Shown: one piece after another, positions 35,514-49,676 of the stretch | Layout of the letters: each line of letters begins with the position of its first letter | Numbering within the stretch: position 1 is the stretch's first letter | NCBI RefSeq assembly: GCF_029633865.1 | Contig: NC_079221.1 | Location: forward strand, 4,626,409-4,690,408 | Direction: 5' to 3' | DNA from: Lampris incognitus | Taxonomy: Eukaryota; Chordata; Actinopteri; Lampriformes; Lampridae | DNA length: 64,000 nt | Translations under genes and position numbers: made by a program | The notes under the pieces: model-generated | What the model was told of the DNA's origin: nothing | Seen by the model: the letters and a program-made list of their open reading frames with translations, nothing else | The model's database searches: none

Positions 35514-38500
35514 GTTTCAGTCTCCTTAGTTGAACTCACACTGAGACAAGAACTTGAGAGAAGTGCGACACAATAGGTGTGCCTCGAAGTTCCGCCCCTG
35601 ATCGCTGTGTATTTCTTCGGGCGCACCGAACCGACAGAACATCTCACACACCGGCCGCTCGGCTGTAGTGGCAGTGCTCTGGTCCGGGACCGCATACGCC
35701 TCAGGCCATTTGGTAAAGTAGTCCATGGCCACAAGGACGTACCGGTTTCCATTGTCTGTGGTGGGAAATGGGCCAAGGAAGTCCACACCAACCCGCTCCA
35801 TGGGGGCCCCCCACCTGATATTGTTGTATAGGGGCATGGGAGCGTCTGGTTGGTCCTTTCTTGGTGGTGCAGGCATCACAACAGTGTCATGCCTGCATCC
35901 GGCCCAGTAGAACTGTTGGCGCAGTTTGTTCAGCGCCTTTGTCAGCCCATAGTGACCAGCCCCCACCGAGCAGTGGGCCGCCCGTAGCACTCGTTGGCAC
36001 CAGTCCTTGGGCACCAGTAACTGCCACACACTTCTTCCCCGGCCCGGCGCTTGCCAGACCCGGTACAACAGTCCATCACGCTGGACCAAGGTGGCCTACT
36101 GGGAAAAGTAGGCCTTGGTCACCACCGACATGGCAGAGACAGCTTGCCAGTGGGGGTGTGCCTTGGCGTCGACCCACTGTCCCACCCTGGCCAGGGTGGG
36201 ATCACTATCCTGCGCTGTTTGCCACTCCTGCTTGTCCATTGCCATCAGCCACGCCTCCTCTGGCTCAACCTGCCGTGTGGTGGACACTTGGAGGATTGCT
36301 CTGTTTCGCTCCTCTTGGCGCTCACAATGTCTGCAGTCCTTGCAGGGACGACGGGAGAGGGCATCTGCATTGCTGTGCAGGTGCCCAGCTCGGTGCTGGG
36401 TCTCGAAGTTGTAGCTCTGCAGCTCCTCAATCCCCCTGGCCACCTGGCCTTCGGGCTCCTTAAAGCTGAGCAGCCAGATCAGGGCCGCATGATCCGTCCG
36501 CAGGAGAAAGGCCTGGCCATAGAGATAGGGGTGAAAATGATTGAACGCAGTAATTGCGTTCAGGGCGGCTCAAGACACGACTGTAGTAGGCCACCATTCT
36601 CTCTCCCCCGGCAACCTCCTGAGACAGGACGGCCCCCAGCCCCACATTGCTGGCGTCTGTGTCCACGATGAAGTGGCACTTAGGATCAGGAAGGGCCAGG
36701 ATGGGTGCAGTGATCAAGGCGGTGCGGAGCCGGGCAAAGGCAGCTGCACACAGTTGTCGTCCCAGTGGAACTCCCGTCCCTTCTCGGTGAGACGGTGTAG
36801 GGGACTGGCAATGGAGGAAAAGTTGCGGACAAAACGTCGGTAGTAGGAGACGAGCCCCGTGAAGCTGCGCACCTCGCTGACGTTTCGCGGAACTGGCCAT
36901 TTCTCGACCGCCTCCACCTTAGTAGGATCAGAGGCCACGCCCTCTGCCCCCACCACATGGCCCAAAAACTTGGTCTCACGTCGAAGGAAGTTGCATTTCT
37001 TGGGGTGCAGGTGCAGGCCCGCCCCCCGAATGGCTTGGAAGACCTGACAGAGGTTCTCTAGGGCCAGCTCGAAGTCAGCGGCATGAACCAGAAGGTCATG
37101 AAGGTAAACCACGAACCAGTTGCGGGGAATGTGAGCCAGCACCCTCTCCATTAGTCTCTCGGACGTGGCGGGGGCATTGCAGAGACCAAAGGGCATCACA
37201 CGAAACTGCCAGAGTCCCTGACCGATGGTGAAGGCCATCTTGGGTCTGGCTTCTGGTGTCAGCTCCACCTGCCAGTAACCGCTCCGTAGGTCAAATGAGC
37301 TGAACCACTGTGACCCTGCGATGTGGTCCAGAGCGTCGTCAATGCGGGGCAAGGGGTAGGAGTCCTTACGAGTTGCATTGTTCAGTGGACGAAAGTCCAC
37401 ACAGAACCTCCTGGTGTCATCCTTCTTTTTGACCAGGATGGCAGGGGCGGCCCAAGGGCTGTTGGATGGCTCTATCACCCCGGCCGCAGCCATCTCTAGA
37501 ATCATTCGCTCTGCAGCTTCACGTAGGGTCGCAGTCTAATGGGCGGGGTTGTGCCAGTGTCGATTGTGTGCTGCACCAGGTTGGTCTGGGTGCACTCCTC
37601 TTCGCGTGCAGCGAAAATCTCAGCGAACTGTTGGAGCAGGTCTTTCAGCTGTTGGCTCTGCTGAGGGTCCAGCCCCTCACTGCTCCGCTGATACAGATCC
37701 TGGATGGCGGCAACAGTGTCCGTCGAGGGTGTCTGAGGAGTGGTAGCCTCAATGAGGGTCGTCGTCATAGTTGGTGGGCCGGGCAGTGTCGCCATCCCCT
37801 CGGTTGGCAGTGGGGGTGGGGGTGGGGGCGGCGGCGGCATGGTGACAGGTGGAGTCGGCTAGATGTGGATACGTCCCACCTTCCTCTCTGGACGGCGCCG
37901 GAGATGCTTGGGGATGGCAGCATCACATTAGCAGGGGGTGCTGGGGTTGTAGTGACGTTGGTCAGCGAAGTGGTGACGTAATGGCGGCGGTGGAGACGGC
38001 GGCAGCCGGATGGAGTCCTCCATCTCACGGAGCTCTACGTCGAAGTTTCTTCTTAACGTTGCCAAGTTCGATTTGTGGGTATCGGCTGCGATCCCACGGC
38101 TGCCACCAGTGCAGCGAATTCGGGGGAGGGCAGCCGCGGGAGACGGTCGCCGCAGCCGGGGCGCGAACCCGTGTCTCCCGCTCCGCAAGCGACAACGTAA
38201 ACCGCTCGACCAAAGGGTCCGACCCGTTAGTCAAGGACCAACGTGTCTACTTATCCATGCACGTTACCTTACCCGGGCGCACGCGCTTCCAATGACCTCA
38301 CGATCTCGCCATCCCACTTCTGGCACCAGTGTGGCGACAGTAGAAGTAACGACAAATGTAACTTTTCAGTCTCCTTTATTGAACTCGCGCAGAGACAAGA
38401 ACTTGAGAGAAACGTGACGCAATACACGGCGCTCCTCTACCCGAGCAACAAAGCTGATCAGAGTTTCAGTACCAAAGTTACACAACACAAACAGAATGAC

Positions 38501-38620
38501 AACTATAATTACAGTGTATAGTAGGTTGCAGTATGACGAGGAGGCAAGATATAGGTTTACTGGTTTAATAGAGAACGACTGGTACATGGGTACACTGCAA
38601 TCAGATGCGCCGTCACTACA
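35514..38620 (-). mobile_element. Ty3/gypsy fossil B: LTR, pol (RT, RNase H, integrase), broken
   Basis: Minus strand. A complete-looking LTR of about 290 bp (38330-38620, TG to CA ends) is followed by a primer-binding-like TGGTGCCAGAAGTGGG. Pol parts in order: reverse transcriptase (about 37500-36790, CVDFRPLNNATRKDSYPLPR, GYWQVELTPEARPKMAF), RNase H (about 36700-36590, DTDASNVGLGAVLS), then integrase with its zinc-binding start and core (about 36085-35590, FLGPFPTTDNGNRYVLVAMD). A remnant of the second LTR closes the left end (35514-35577). A SINE-like repeat lies inside near 38100-38240. The element is plainly broken, roughly five or more breaks, and reduced in its gag part; probably old but not ancient, since protein motifs are still readable. 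No target duplication seen. Confidence 0.85.
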
Positions 38621-38689
38621 CTGAATGCCCTCTAGCGGCAACGTAGTGTAAACTACTAATAACGCACGTTAGCCCCTAGCTAACGGATC

Positions 38690-38830
38690 TGACCCTTTAG
38701 CCGAGCGGTTAGTGATGTCGCCTTGTGGTGCAGTACACCCTGTATCGAATCCCGCACCGGGCAAGAAAATAACCGGTTGCAGTAGCACTTATAGGTCACT
38801 GTATTAATGCGAACAATAAAATAGTCCCAC
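38690..38830 (+). repeat. tRNA-like SINE head
   Basis: CTTTAGCCGAGCGGTTAGTG (A-box region) and TATCGAATCCCGCACCGGG (B-box region) spaced like a tRNA, then CAAGAAAATAACCGGTT, which recurs inverted near 48690. It does not fold into a clean tRNA, so not called a tRNA gene. 38830-38990 shows nothing. Confidence 0.55.
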
Positions 38831-38993
38831 AACACACACAACACCAAACAGTAAACGCATAAAACCACATAAAACACTTACAAAACATTTAATAACAGCT
38901 GACGATCTTGAACGCAGTGCCTGATGGGTAAAACAGGAGGGCGCAGTTCTGACGGGGTAGCCTCTTCGCTATAATATAATCACACGCGTACAC

Positions 38994-39930
38994 CAGTGGT
39001 TCTCAACCTTTTTGGGGTCCTGGACCCCCTGCGTATTTTGGATCTACCCTGAGGACCCCTCCACCTGGTCTTGGGGGAAGGGGGTTGCAATTTGATAGAA
39101 ACAGTAGAAACTGCATTTTAAATTGCATTATAGTATTTATTCACTCTTTGGGGCAAAAATAAGAGCTTTCAGTTGTAACTTAGATATGGTTAACAAAACA
39201 GAATTCTTATGCGGTAACTTTCAGATATATGTAACAAAACAGAATTCTTATGCAGTAACTTTCAGATATATGTAACAAAACAGAATTCTTATGCAGTAAC
39301 TTTCAGATATATGTAACAAAACAGAATATGTATTCAGTAACTTTCAGATATATGTAACAAAACAGAATATGTATTCAGTAACTTTCAGATATATGTAACA
39401 AAACAGAATATGTATTCAGTAACTTTCAGATATATGTAACAAAACAGAATATGTATTCAGTAACTTTCAGATATATGTAACAACACAGAATATGTATTCA
39501 GTAACTTTCAGATATATGTAACAAAACAGAATATGTATTCAGTAACTTTCAGATATATGTAACAAAACAGAATATGTATTCAGTAACTTTCAGATATATG
39601 TAACAAAACAGAATATGTATTCAGTAACTTTCAGATATATGTAACAACAGAATTTTTATGCTGTAACTTTTAACAATGCAAACGGGAGCGAGATCTCTTA
39701 TTAAAATACAACAAATTACACTTGTGAAACAGATGTAATTAGAGAAAAAAGTCATGTTACCCTTTATAGTTTAGGTAGATAAAGGTCTCAGTCACATTTG
39801 AGTAAAATAATCCTATTTCTATAAATGTCATAGGATCTTTTTAAAAAAAAAGATATTTTATTTTCACGGACCCCTTGCAATTACACCACGGACCACTAGG
39901 GGTCCGCGGACCCCCGGTTGAGAAACACTG
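38994..39930 (-). mobile_element. hAT-like element copy 3, next to the candidate ssb promoter
   Basis: Ends CAGTGGTTCTCAACC and GGTTGAGAAACACTG, flanked by GCGTACAC and GCGTACGC (7 of 8 match), so the insertion is quite recent. The interior has about 11 copies of the 41-bp unit (39190-39650). Opposite orientation to copy 1. Confidence 0.88.
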
Positions 39931-40127
39931 GCGTACGCGCGGCAGCTCTCAGTGAAAACCCACGCGGGCGCGCGCGCGGCAGCGGATAGGCGCAGCGGAC
40001 CGGAAACGCGTGTGTACCTCGCCGCTCTCCGTAGTCGCTCCCCCGGACGTGAGTCGCGATACGCGCAGACAGACCGAGGTCCCATTTAGAGACTCCACGC
40101 TGCTGCTGCGAGCGGGCGAGCACCAAA
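39931..40127 (+). promoter_or_regulatory. Candidate ssb promoter and noncoding exon 1
   Basis: A strongly CpG-rich stretch (39931-40130) ends with CACCAAA followed by the strong donor GTAAGT at 40128. ssb coding exon 1 begins right after a splice acceptor (43731-43733), so an upstream noncoding exon is required; this is the best candidate I see. It would make a 3.6-kb first intron (40128-43733). The CpG-rich region continues to about 40560. A hAT-like element ends immediately upstream at 39930. Confidence 0.45.
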
Positions 40128-40766
40128 GTAAGTGTCGGGGCTTGTACTTACTTCCTTCCTTCCTTTATTTCTTCCTTTCTCTCTTTTTAGAAAAGGGCGA
40201 TGAGACAAACTCGACGTTCACATCCGGTCGCTTTAAAGACACCCAGCCGCGGACTCGAGTCGCGTAGCTGGCTTGGCTACGGCTAGCCGAGTGGAGCGTG
40301 CAGCATCACCTTGCCGAGAGGGCGGCTCTCCGCCCCTCGGTGCTTCGCCCATTTGGAGTCGCGGACGAACAAAACAAACGTAAAAAAAAAAGAAGCGTGG
40401 CGAGTTGGTTCCGTAGCCGCGAGCCGCCGCGCGCAAGCCCAGCGGCTAGCGCCTTAGCTTGGCCGAGTTGCTCCACCACGCTCTCGCGGCGGCGTGACAT
40501 GGGGTGCGCTTCGTTTTGGGCTCCGGGGGGGGGGCGGCGGCGGCGCCCGGGCGGGCGGAGTTTGTTTTCCTTGCGCGTTTGAAGACGAAAATCCGACTTT
40601 TAAAGATTTCAGAATGTGTCAAGTATCCCGTAAGTCAACTGTTAAGACACGCTGACGTCACAGAAAGTCTCTGGCTGTGCCGCTTTCGGTTGAAACGGGC
40701 GTATTCAACCACTGTGTTGGAACACGTCTGTGGACGTCCTCGTCCATCCAGGTCGGGGTTATCCAT

Positions 40767-40821
40767 TGAGTCGAGTGCAACTGGACTTGCTTGGCGTACA
40801 AGTCCAGTTGCACTCGACTCA
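40767..40821. repeat. Perfect 23-bp inverted repeat, 9-base loop
   Basis: Arms 40767-40789 and 40799-40821, containing GAGTGCAACTGGACTTG, the same wording that borders the phgdh intron 1 minisatellite at about 10707-10723. A snapped-back derivative of that repeat family. Confidence 0.92.
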
Positions 40822-40864
40822 GTCCCTTTGGATACATTGTATTTAACGGCGTTAACCGCTGTGG

Positions 40865-41165
40865 CGTCACAGCGAGATTCGAACCCCGGGCCGTCCCGGG
40901 TCGTTTCTGTGTGGATTTGGCATGTTCTCCCCGTGTCTGCGTGGGTTTCCTCCCACCATCAGAGAGACATGCGCGTTAGGGTTAATACTTCTGCCTGTGC
41001 CTCTGAGCAAGGCAGTGGAAAGAAGAATTGGGAGTTGGTCCCTGGACGCTGCAGCTGTCCACTGCTCCTATACAGTAGGATGGGTCAAATGCAGAGAACA
41101 CGTTCATTGTGAGGATACAATTTGCTGTCAGAATACAGTGTTGAATAAAATAGCTTTCATTCAGT
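40865..41165 (+). repeat. SINE-like fish repeat with AATAAA-type end
   Basis: GATTCGAACCCCGGG, GCATGTTCTCCCCGTGTCTG, GAGCAAGGCAGTGGAAAGAA and AATGCAGAGAACACGTTCAT; the ends and order match a common fish short repeat that I remember. Related to family B in its first 60 bp only. Confidence 0.6.
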
Positions 41166-41224
41166 TCATATCCAGGCCGGCATGATGCAACAAATACAAG
41201 TCGAACCCATAATGGCAGTAGCGC

Positions 41225-41580
41225 CGAGGTCGAAAATTGGCTGATGGTAATGCTGCTAGATAGAGCCCAGATAGCAGAACTGCTGTGGCCCGGACCCGTG
41301 CCACACCTGACACTTGATCCGGCCCACATAGCGCGTGGAATGATGGCACTTGGGCGGTCCGCTCCTGTTTACCAGATCTGGGCCAGAACCGAGCCATAGC
41401 AATGCTGCATCTGCCACATATTTGCCAAAGGTGGCCCGTATTTGTTTTGTGATATTTGGGCCATATTCACCATTTACACACGGGCCACTTCAGGGTCACA
41501 CCCATTTTATCAGGGCCAGAAGAAGGCCATCATGCCGCATCATTCCCTGAAGTGGCCCACATCTGGATGCTGTCTGGGAT
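41225..41580 (-). repeat. Interspersed repeat X, uninterrupted copy
   Basis: Reverse complement of 7670-8023 plus 8673-8745, without the hAT insert, so it shows the empty site. Confidence 0.8.
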
Positions 41581-41599
41581 AGATGCTACTAGAGAGATG

Positions 41600-43645
41600 G
41601 TATGCACCAGGTATCCCTGGAGTGGTATACCGCTCGTGTTCCACCGGCACATAGGCTGCTGTCAGACTGTCGCACCAGTGCTGCCCCCCCTGATGCATAT
41701 GCAGATTTAATGCCAGTGGGCTATTTTTACGAGTACTGCTGTCAATGTATATTTTTCTGTCTTTATTGACAATGCGCAACCTACGTGAAGGCTTTATTTG
41801 GCCACAATTAAAAGTAAAAGTCCAAATAGATAATTAAAAAAGAGAAAATTAAATGGATTATTTTCATCAACTACTAGGCCATAATTAAATGTTGAAAAAG
41901 TGAATTTAAAATGCAAAATGTTCATTTGAAAATAGAAAGTAACACTAAAAAAAAATGTAGAATGCAAACGCTTAAATGGAAATGCTCAAACTGAACGCTT
42001 AAACTGTAAATTTGAAATTGAAAATGGCAATGGAAATAAGAAAAGGGAAACGTCAATTATGAAACTTAAAATGGGAAACGCTTAAATGGAAACGCTTGAT
42101 TCGAAGATACACCGTAGGATGCACTGGGAAGCACCATCATCGATGTTTCCTGAGGTCCTTGGGTCTTTCAACATTATACACCCTTGCTCAAGCGACCCAG
42201 CCGGGGTTGATCAGGCTCTGGCTTGTGTCCCAGCAGCACTGGTCCACAGATCACTCCTTCTGATCCAAAGCCATCTGGAGGCCCTCTCTGCAGCCCCCAT
42301 GGTAGACTTGACGGCTTTCCTTTTTGCAGCCCCAGTGATGCCAAGTAGAGTGTAGAGCTTGCACAGTGAGTGGCCAGCAAAGCCTCTACACCCCACATCA
42401 ATGGGCTCACAACGTGCCTTCAAGCCTCCCCGGCACTGATCCACCAGTTCCTGGTACTTGGACTGCTTCTGCTCATTTGCCTTTTTCATCCAGTCCTGCT
42501 AGGGAACTGTCATCTCTATAAGGTGCTGATGATAGCACTACGTCTGGCCTCAACAAAGTTGTCATAATGTTGTCCGAGAATCTGAGCTGCCCCCCCCAAG
42601 TTGACTTGCAGCTCCCACTCTGACAGAGGTGAGGAGACCAGCTGCTGATCTGGGCTGTGGCTGAGGCTACTCGGCAGACCTGACAAAGGCAATGTTCCTC
42701 TGTTTGCGGGCTCGCTTGTTGTTGGCCACAGCTTTGGAGATGGCCTCTGCGACTGTCTTCAGCACCTGGTCATGTTGCCAGTGGTATTGGCCCTCCCCCA
42801 GGGCTGTTAGGCAGCTGCTGAGGATGTGCTCCAGTGAACCTTTTCCAGGGCACAGGAGACATGATGGAGGATCAGTCTTGTTCCAGAGATTGAGATTTGC
42901 TGGGCTAGGTAGAACATCATACATGGCTTGTACCATGAACTTGATCCACTGCGGTTCTGCCTGCCAGATATCTCCCCATGATATCTTCCTCTCCAGCGCA
43001 CCCCCCCCCCACCTTGTCCATGCTCCCTGCTGCCGCATGCCCACTATTCTGCTGGTCCTGTCCTCCTTGACACCTGCCCACATCTCCTCCAGGACTAGAT
43101 GGCATCTGTCCTTGCCATGGGCCTTATCATAGTGAGGTTGTGGGATGGCTCCCAGCCCTGCCTGTCCAGTTGCCACCGTGCCCACCAAAGCCCTGTGTCT
43201 CAGCCGAGACTCTGCTGTCTCCAGGCCTCCCTGGGCTCTCCACTTTCCTGCCTGTCCACACCATAATGCTGCTGATGCCACTCTAGAGCCCTTGGAGCAG
43301 TGCCTCTCTTGTGCGAGAAACCCTGAACTCCACGCATCGCGTATATCCCAACAACAGACGGGAGAAAATTGATTCCTTTATTTTTCTTTATTTCTCCTGT
43401 GTTGCGCATTGTCAATAAAGACAGAAAAAAAATACACATTTAAAGCAGCACTTGTTGTAAAACTAGCCCACTGGCTTTTTTTGCAGATGCATCAGGGACG
43501 GTACTGAAGGGACAATCTTGACAGTGGCCTACCACTTTAAAGTGGCACCTGCTGTTAGGAAACAGTATGTACTGGTGGAACATGAGCGACATACCACTCC
43601 TAGGAATCGGCATATGCTGCTGATGGCATACCATCAGCCACTTTT
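41600..43645. mobile_element. Long-inverted-repeat element enclosing a LINE fragment
   Basis: About 41600-41780 and 43395-43645 are diverged inverted copies: left order GGTATGC, GGAGTGGTATACCGCTC, GTTCCACC, GATGCAT, GCCAGTGGGCTA, TTCTGTCTTTATTGACAATG; right the same reading on minus. Between them is a LINE piece in minus orientation. Inferred to be an old fold-back or long-TIR element; the superfamily is unknown. Confidence 0.65.
42120..43380 (-). mobile_element. R2-like (restriction-endonuclease type) LINE fragment
   Basis: Minus frames give the C-terminal part of such LINEs: KAEPQ-like IWQAEPQWIKFMVQAMYDVL, the zinc knuckle SCLLCPGKGSLEHILSSC (C-x2-C-x7-H-x4-C), and an endonuclease-like segment KYQELVDQCRGGLKARCEPI with VGCRGFAGHSL. 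The open frame at 42667-43281 ends and continues in another frame at 42211-42489, so it is broken. No reverse transcriptase is left. Confidence 0.75.
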
Positions 43646-43737
43646 CGATCTCGTCATCACTCCATAATGGTGATTATATTTCATGGATGTCATTTCGAGT
43701 TGGTTATTAGACTCTAATTTATTCTCCGCACAGAGCC

Positions 43738-46700
43738 ATGGCAGAAAACCAAGACATGTCTTCAGTTGAGATGAAGGTGGTTCGACAAATTGAGGTAATT
43801 CCGCACTTAAGTATTTATTTCAATGCCGTCAGTTGAATGCCAATTGTAAGACTGTCTCCCATTTTCTGTCACAGTACTACTTTGGGGATCATAACCTTCC
43901 AAGAGACAAGTTTCTCAAAGAACAATTGCAACTTGATGATGGCTGGGTCACCATTGAAACAATGCTGAAATTTAACAGGTTTGTCAATTTTTTTTGTATC
44001 CCATGTTCAATGTAATGCTCAATCTGGTGTTTGAGCAAATTGTGTGTATTAAGATTCATACTTAAATTCTTAACAAAATTATATTGAAATGAACTGTTGG
44101 TCGTCATCATTTGTGAAAAGACAGGAAAGTTTGGAGAGCTATATTGGATCATTTCTTTGCAGCAGCCATGACTTGCTAGTCTCCAAACCATGGTTGGGAT
44201 ACATGGGAGCCTTCAATTACACAAGCCTCCAGGGCTTATTACTCCCAAGTTGTCTCTGCGTGTAAACTGGCAAGGAATGTCTCCTTCTGTTGAGGCACTG
44301 TCTAATTAATTTCATACAAAATACAGTGACAGCCAGCTCTCATAGCTTCAAGTACCGCAGAAGTATTTTGTTCAAAAGGAATTTGACCTTCACCCCAATC
44401 GGCTGTCTGATCCTTCACGATCCTGAACCAGGAGACTGGAGTACACAACCTGTGAACCCTGTCTTTTAAAGCCACAGATTGCGTCAAGTAAATGCTAAAC
44501 ATTTAGCCTTGCTAACATTGGCCAATAAAGTTTGTGTTACTTAACGTTTATGCTTACAGTCTGTTTTGATGTGCCGTTTGCCTGTCCAAGAGAGATTTGG
44601 CCGTAAGACCCTGCAAGCGGTTGATATGGGCCTAGCACGAGGCTTGATTTAAAAAGTTCTGCTTGAAATACGATAAATGATCATACTCCTGTCCTATTGT
44701 GGGACACCTGTTTTGGGCAACAAAGTTGTTTTTTTTCCCCACCTTTCTTACAGTTAGTGTTAACAGCAGTACAGCAAGCTTTATACCATCAAGGTGGTCA
44801 GTACACATCTTCTAGAATGGCTGAGAGAAAACAAAGCTCTGACATTTGGCGTCTTTGTCCGTTTTTTTATATATACTATGAAAGCTGACTCAAGATAAGT
44901 TTTGTACATGAGGTTAATGTTTAATGACACCATTGTTCTTCTCTCAGACTCAAGACCTTAACCACAGATAGCAGCGTCATCGTTGGTGCCCTTCAAAAAT
45001 CAAAGTCTGGCCTATTGGAAATCAGCGAGGACAAGACTAAGATGAGGAGATCTCCAAACAAACCCTTGCCAGAAATCAATGATGAGTACAAGGACACCCT
45101 GAAAAATAAATCTGTGTACATTGTGAGTTACTTTACTTTAAATGTGTGTATACCCGAGTATCGGTAAATTATGATTGTGTTGTTAAAGATGTTATTTTTG
45201 GTCAACCAGAAAGGTTTTCCTCTAGAAACTACCCTTGATGAGATCCAGGAGTGGTTGAGCGGGAAAGGCACCATCGAGAACATTCAAATGAGGAGAAACT
45301 TACAAAGGCAATTCAAAGTAAGACACGTTCATGACGTACAGTTCATTTTCTAATAGTACGGCTGGGGGAGTAGTTCTTCAGTGATGACTACGCAATTATT
45401 TTGACAGGGATCGGTGTTCATCTGTTTTGACTCGAACGAAACGTCCAAGCAGTTCCTTGAACGTTCAGATATAAAATCATTCAAAGACAATGAGATGCTT
45501 GTGCTGTCAAGGTAGGATACCATGGAATTTCTCCGTGATTTTGGTTGTTGTCGAATTAAAATGCTGCAGTTAAAATTGAGTCTTTTGTTTGATTTACTTG
45601 GATAATTATCTTGATAGGATTGTTGTAATGCTTAAGACATGACTATTGCTTGGTGCATTTGTGTTAAGATAAGATGAATCTAACCTTTGTCCTTGCTAAT
45701 TTGTTTTCAGGGAAGACTATCACGCCAAGAAAGCAGAAGAAAGAAAACAGTACAAAGCAAAAGCAAAAGCTAAACAGTGAGTCAAATAGTGGTCTTTAAG
45801 TTTTTCATCAGATATCTACAACCTGTGAAGAATAACTTATCCTGCCCCCCCCCCTCCCAAAATTTTAGTGACAAGGAGGAACATCAGAAAAATGCAGAGG
45901 AAAAAGAAATGGTAAGATCTCCAGGAGCACTTGAAAATTTGCTGCCACTGAGATGCAACCACAACATTTTCACTTATTAAGATTTCTACATTTGCCTTTT
46001 AGGGCCTGCTTTTGGATGAACAGACGGGATGCCTACTGAAATTTTCAGGAGAACTGGAAAACGTTTCGAGAGAGGACTTCCATGAATTGTTTTCTGGACA
46101 TGGAAAAATTAAGTGGGTTGACTTTACACGGGGAGCCAAAGAGGTAATTGATATGACCACCACTTTTGTCTGATTAATCTGTGACGTAATGAGATTTATG
46201 AAGTGCTTAAACTGAGCTCTGCTACCAACAAGGGAACTCTCCTCTTTGATGGGAATGCGAAGGAAGCTTTGGAAAAGGCAAAGGAGGCAAATGGAGGAAC
46301 GCTGCAAGTTAAGGACAGCGATGTTGCGTGGGAGGTGCTTGAGGGAGATGTGGAGAAAGATGTAATGAAAAAGATAATCGAAGCTCAACAAGAAACATAC
46401 AACAGATCAAAGGGCAGAGGTACCGATTTGAATTTTAAAATGAGTTAATGTGACCTATCATTGTAAATTTTAAGAGGATCTAAATGCTATTGGATCTTTT
46501 CTGTTTCACCAGGTGGTAGAGGAAGGTCAGGTGGCAGAGGACGAGGAGGCCGAAGGGGGGGAAGAGGTGGCAGAGATCAAGGAAGAACCCATTTCCAAGG
46601 CAAAAAGACCAAATTTGATAGTGATGATGAGGAGGGTAAGAGATGTCGATTTAACTGTTGTAGTTTAATTTGATGGTAAGACTTTTTCTGGTTGATTTTC

Positions 46701-46816
46701 ATTTAAAACTCTCAACTTGTCTCTCAGCACCTCCAAGCCCAAAGAAGCGACCTCTAGAAGAAGCAGATGCTGATGCTCCAGCATCAAAGGTTGGCAAAAC
46801 AGAAAATGGATCTTAG
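43738..46816 (+). CDS. ssb: Lupus La protein (SSB small RNA-binding protein), complete
   Basis: Eleven coding exons: 43738-43794, 43875-43978, 44948-45122, 45210-45317, 45408-45511, 45711-45776, 45869-45911, 46003-46143, 46233-46419, 46513-46635, 46728-46816; 1197 nt, 398 aa. La binds the UUU-OH tails of new RNA polymerase III transcripts and protects and folds pre-tRNAs, mainly in the nucleus. Domains: La motif (about 8-90), with the UUU-binding residues Gln17, Tyr20, Tyr21, Asp30 and Phe32 in [21 protein letters not shown]1 (about 108-190, [14 protein letters not shown] and GSVFICFDS); a lysine-rich linker; the atypical second RRM (about 220-320, [32 protein letters not shown]); then a glycine/arginine-rich stretch ([20 protein letters not shown]) and PKKRPLEE, a likely nuclear signal. 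A splice acceptor at 43731-43733 just before the ATG implies a noncoding first exon. The gene is tail-to-tail with mettl5. Confidence 0.96.
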
Positions 46817-46825
46817 ACTCGTCTT

Positions 46826-46849
46826 TTTATTCCTTGAACAACATTTATT
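46826..46849 (-). terminator. mettl5: Two mettl5 poly(A) signals, just past the ssb stop codon
   Basis: TTTATT at 46826-46831 and 46844-46849 (AATAAA on minus), 25-48 bp past the mettl5 stop. Cleavage downstream of the first would bring the mettl5 transcript end to about the last ssb exon. Confidence 0.55.
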
Positions 46850-46873
46850 ATAAACATGGAAAACAAGAGATTA

Positions 46874-49070
<2,197 letters not shown>

Positions 49071-49270
49071 TCATGTTGCAGGTGATCTGCATCAATGTGT
49101 CCCCCCCTCGAAAATTCGCGACTTCCGGTTGCGGTAAACCCATCAACGGGGTAACTTCCGAATGAGTGTGTTTCAAAACAGCCCGACTGGAAGCCGGAGC
49201 GAACGTTATTCGTTCCGCCTGTCATAAAAACGGTGGACTAGAATATCTACCGGGACCACACGAAAGGTGG

Positions 49271-49271
49271 C

Positions 49272-49310
<39 letters not shown>
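49271..49310. repeat. ATT trinucleotide run in the mettl5/ubr3 promoter gap
   Basis: About 13 uninterrupted ATT units. Confidence 0.95.
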
Positions 49311-49627
49311 GCTAATATAAGTATCGACGCTTTTGAAAGCGAGTGTAAAAAAGAACAGCGGGCAGCTCCGTGCTCCTTCCCTCTTGCGCGCAAGATCAAG
49401 CAACCGGTGCGCTCGGAGCAGCTTTGCTCGGCTGCTGAAGAGAAGCGGAGGCGTTTAAAGAGCGTGTGGTCGCTGCGGGTGAACCGACCTTTTTCTATTA
49501 TTTAACCCCAAAGCCGCTCCGCCGGATTAACGCGCGCCGCTGCCGCGCCCGCACGGCCGCGTTTATCGCGAACCCCCCCCCCACACACACACACACGAGC
49601 GGCGGTCTCGCGAGAAAGCCCGAGATC

Positions 49628-49651
49628 ATGGCCACAGGACAACAAAAATAA
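49628..49651 (+). promoter_or_regulatory. Upstream ORF or displaced start of ubr3
   Basis: ATG GCC ACA GGA CAA CAA AAA TAA encodes MATGQQK and stops 25 bp before the in-frame ubr3 ATG. Seen in sequence: the run of five A before TAA sits exactly where one extra A would put this ATG in frame with ubr3. The context of this ATG (ATC before, G after) is reasonable. Inference: either a true uORF that could dampen ubr3 translation, or the real start with one base missing in the assembly. Confidence 0.5.
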
Positions 49652-49676
49652 ATTTGTGGACAACAAGCCGGAGTGC

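Noticed and set aside
40010-40600. Small GC-rich frames near the ssb promoter
   Set aside because: Overlapping on both strands; CpG-island composition explains them.
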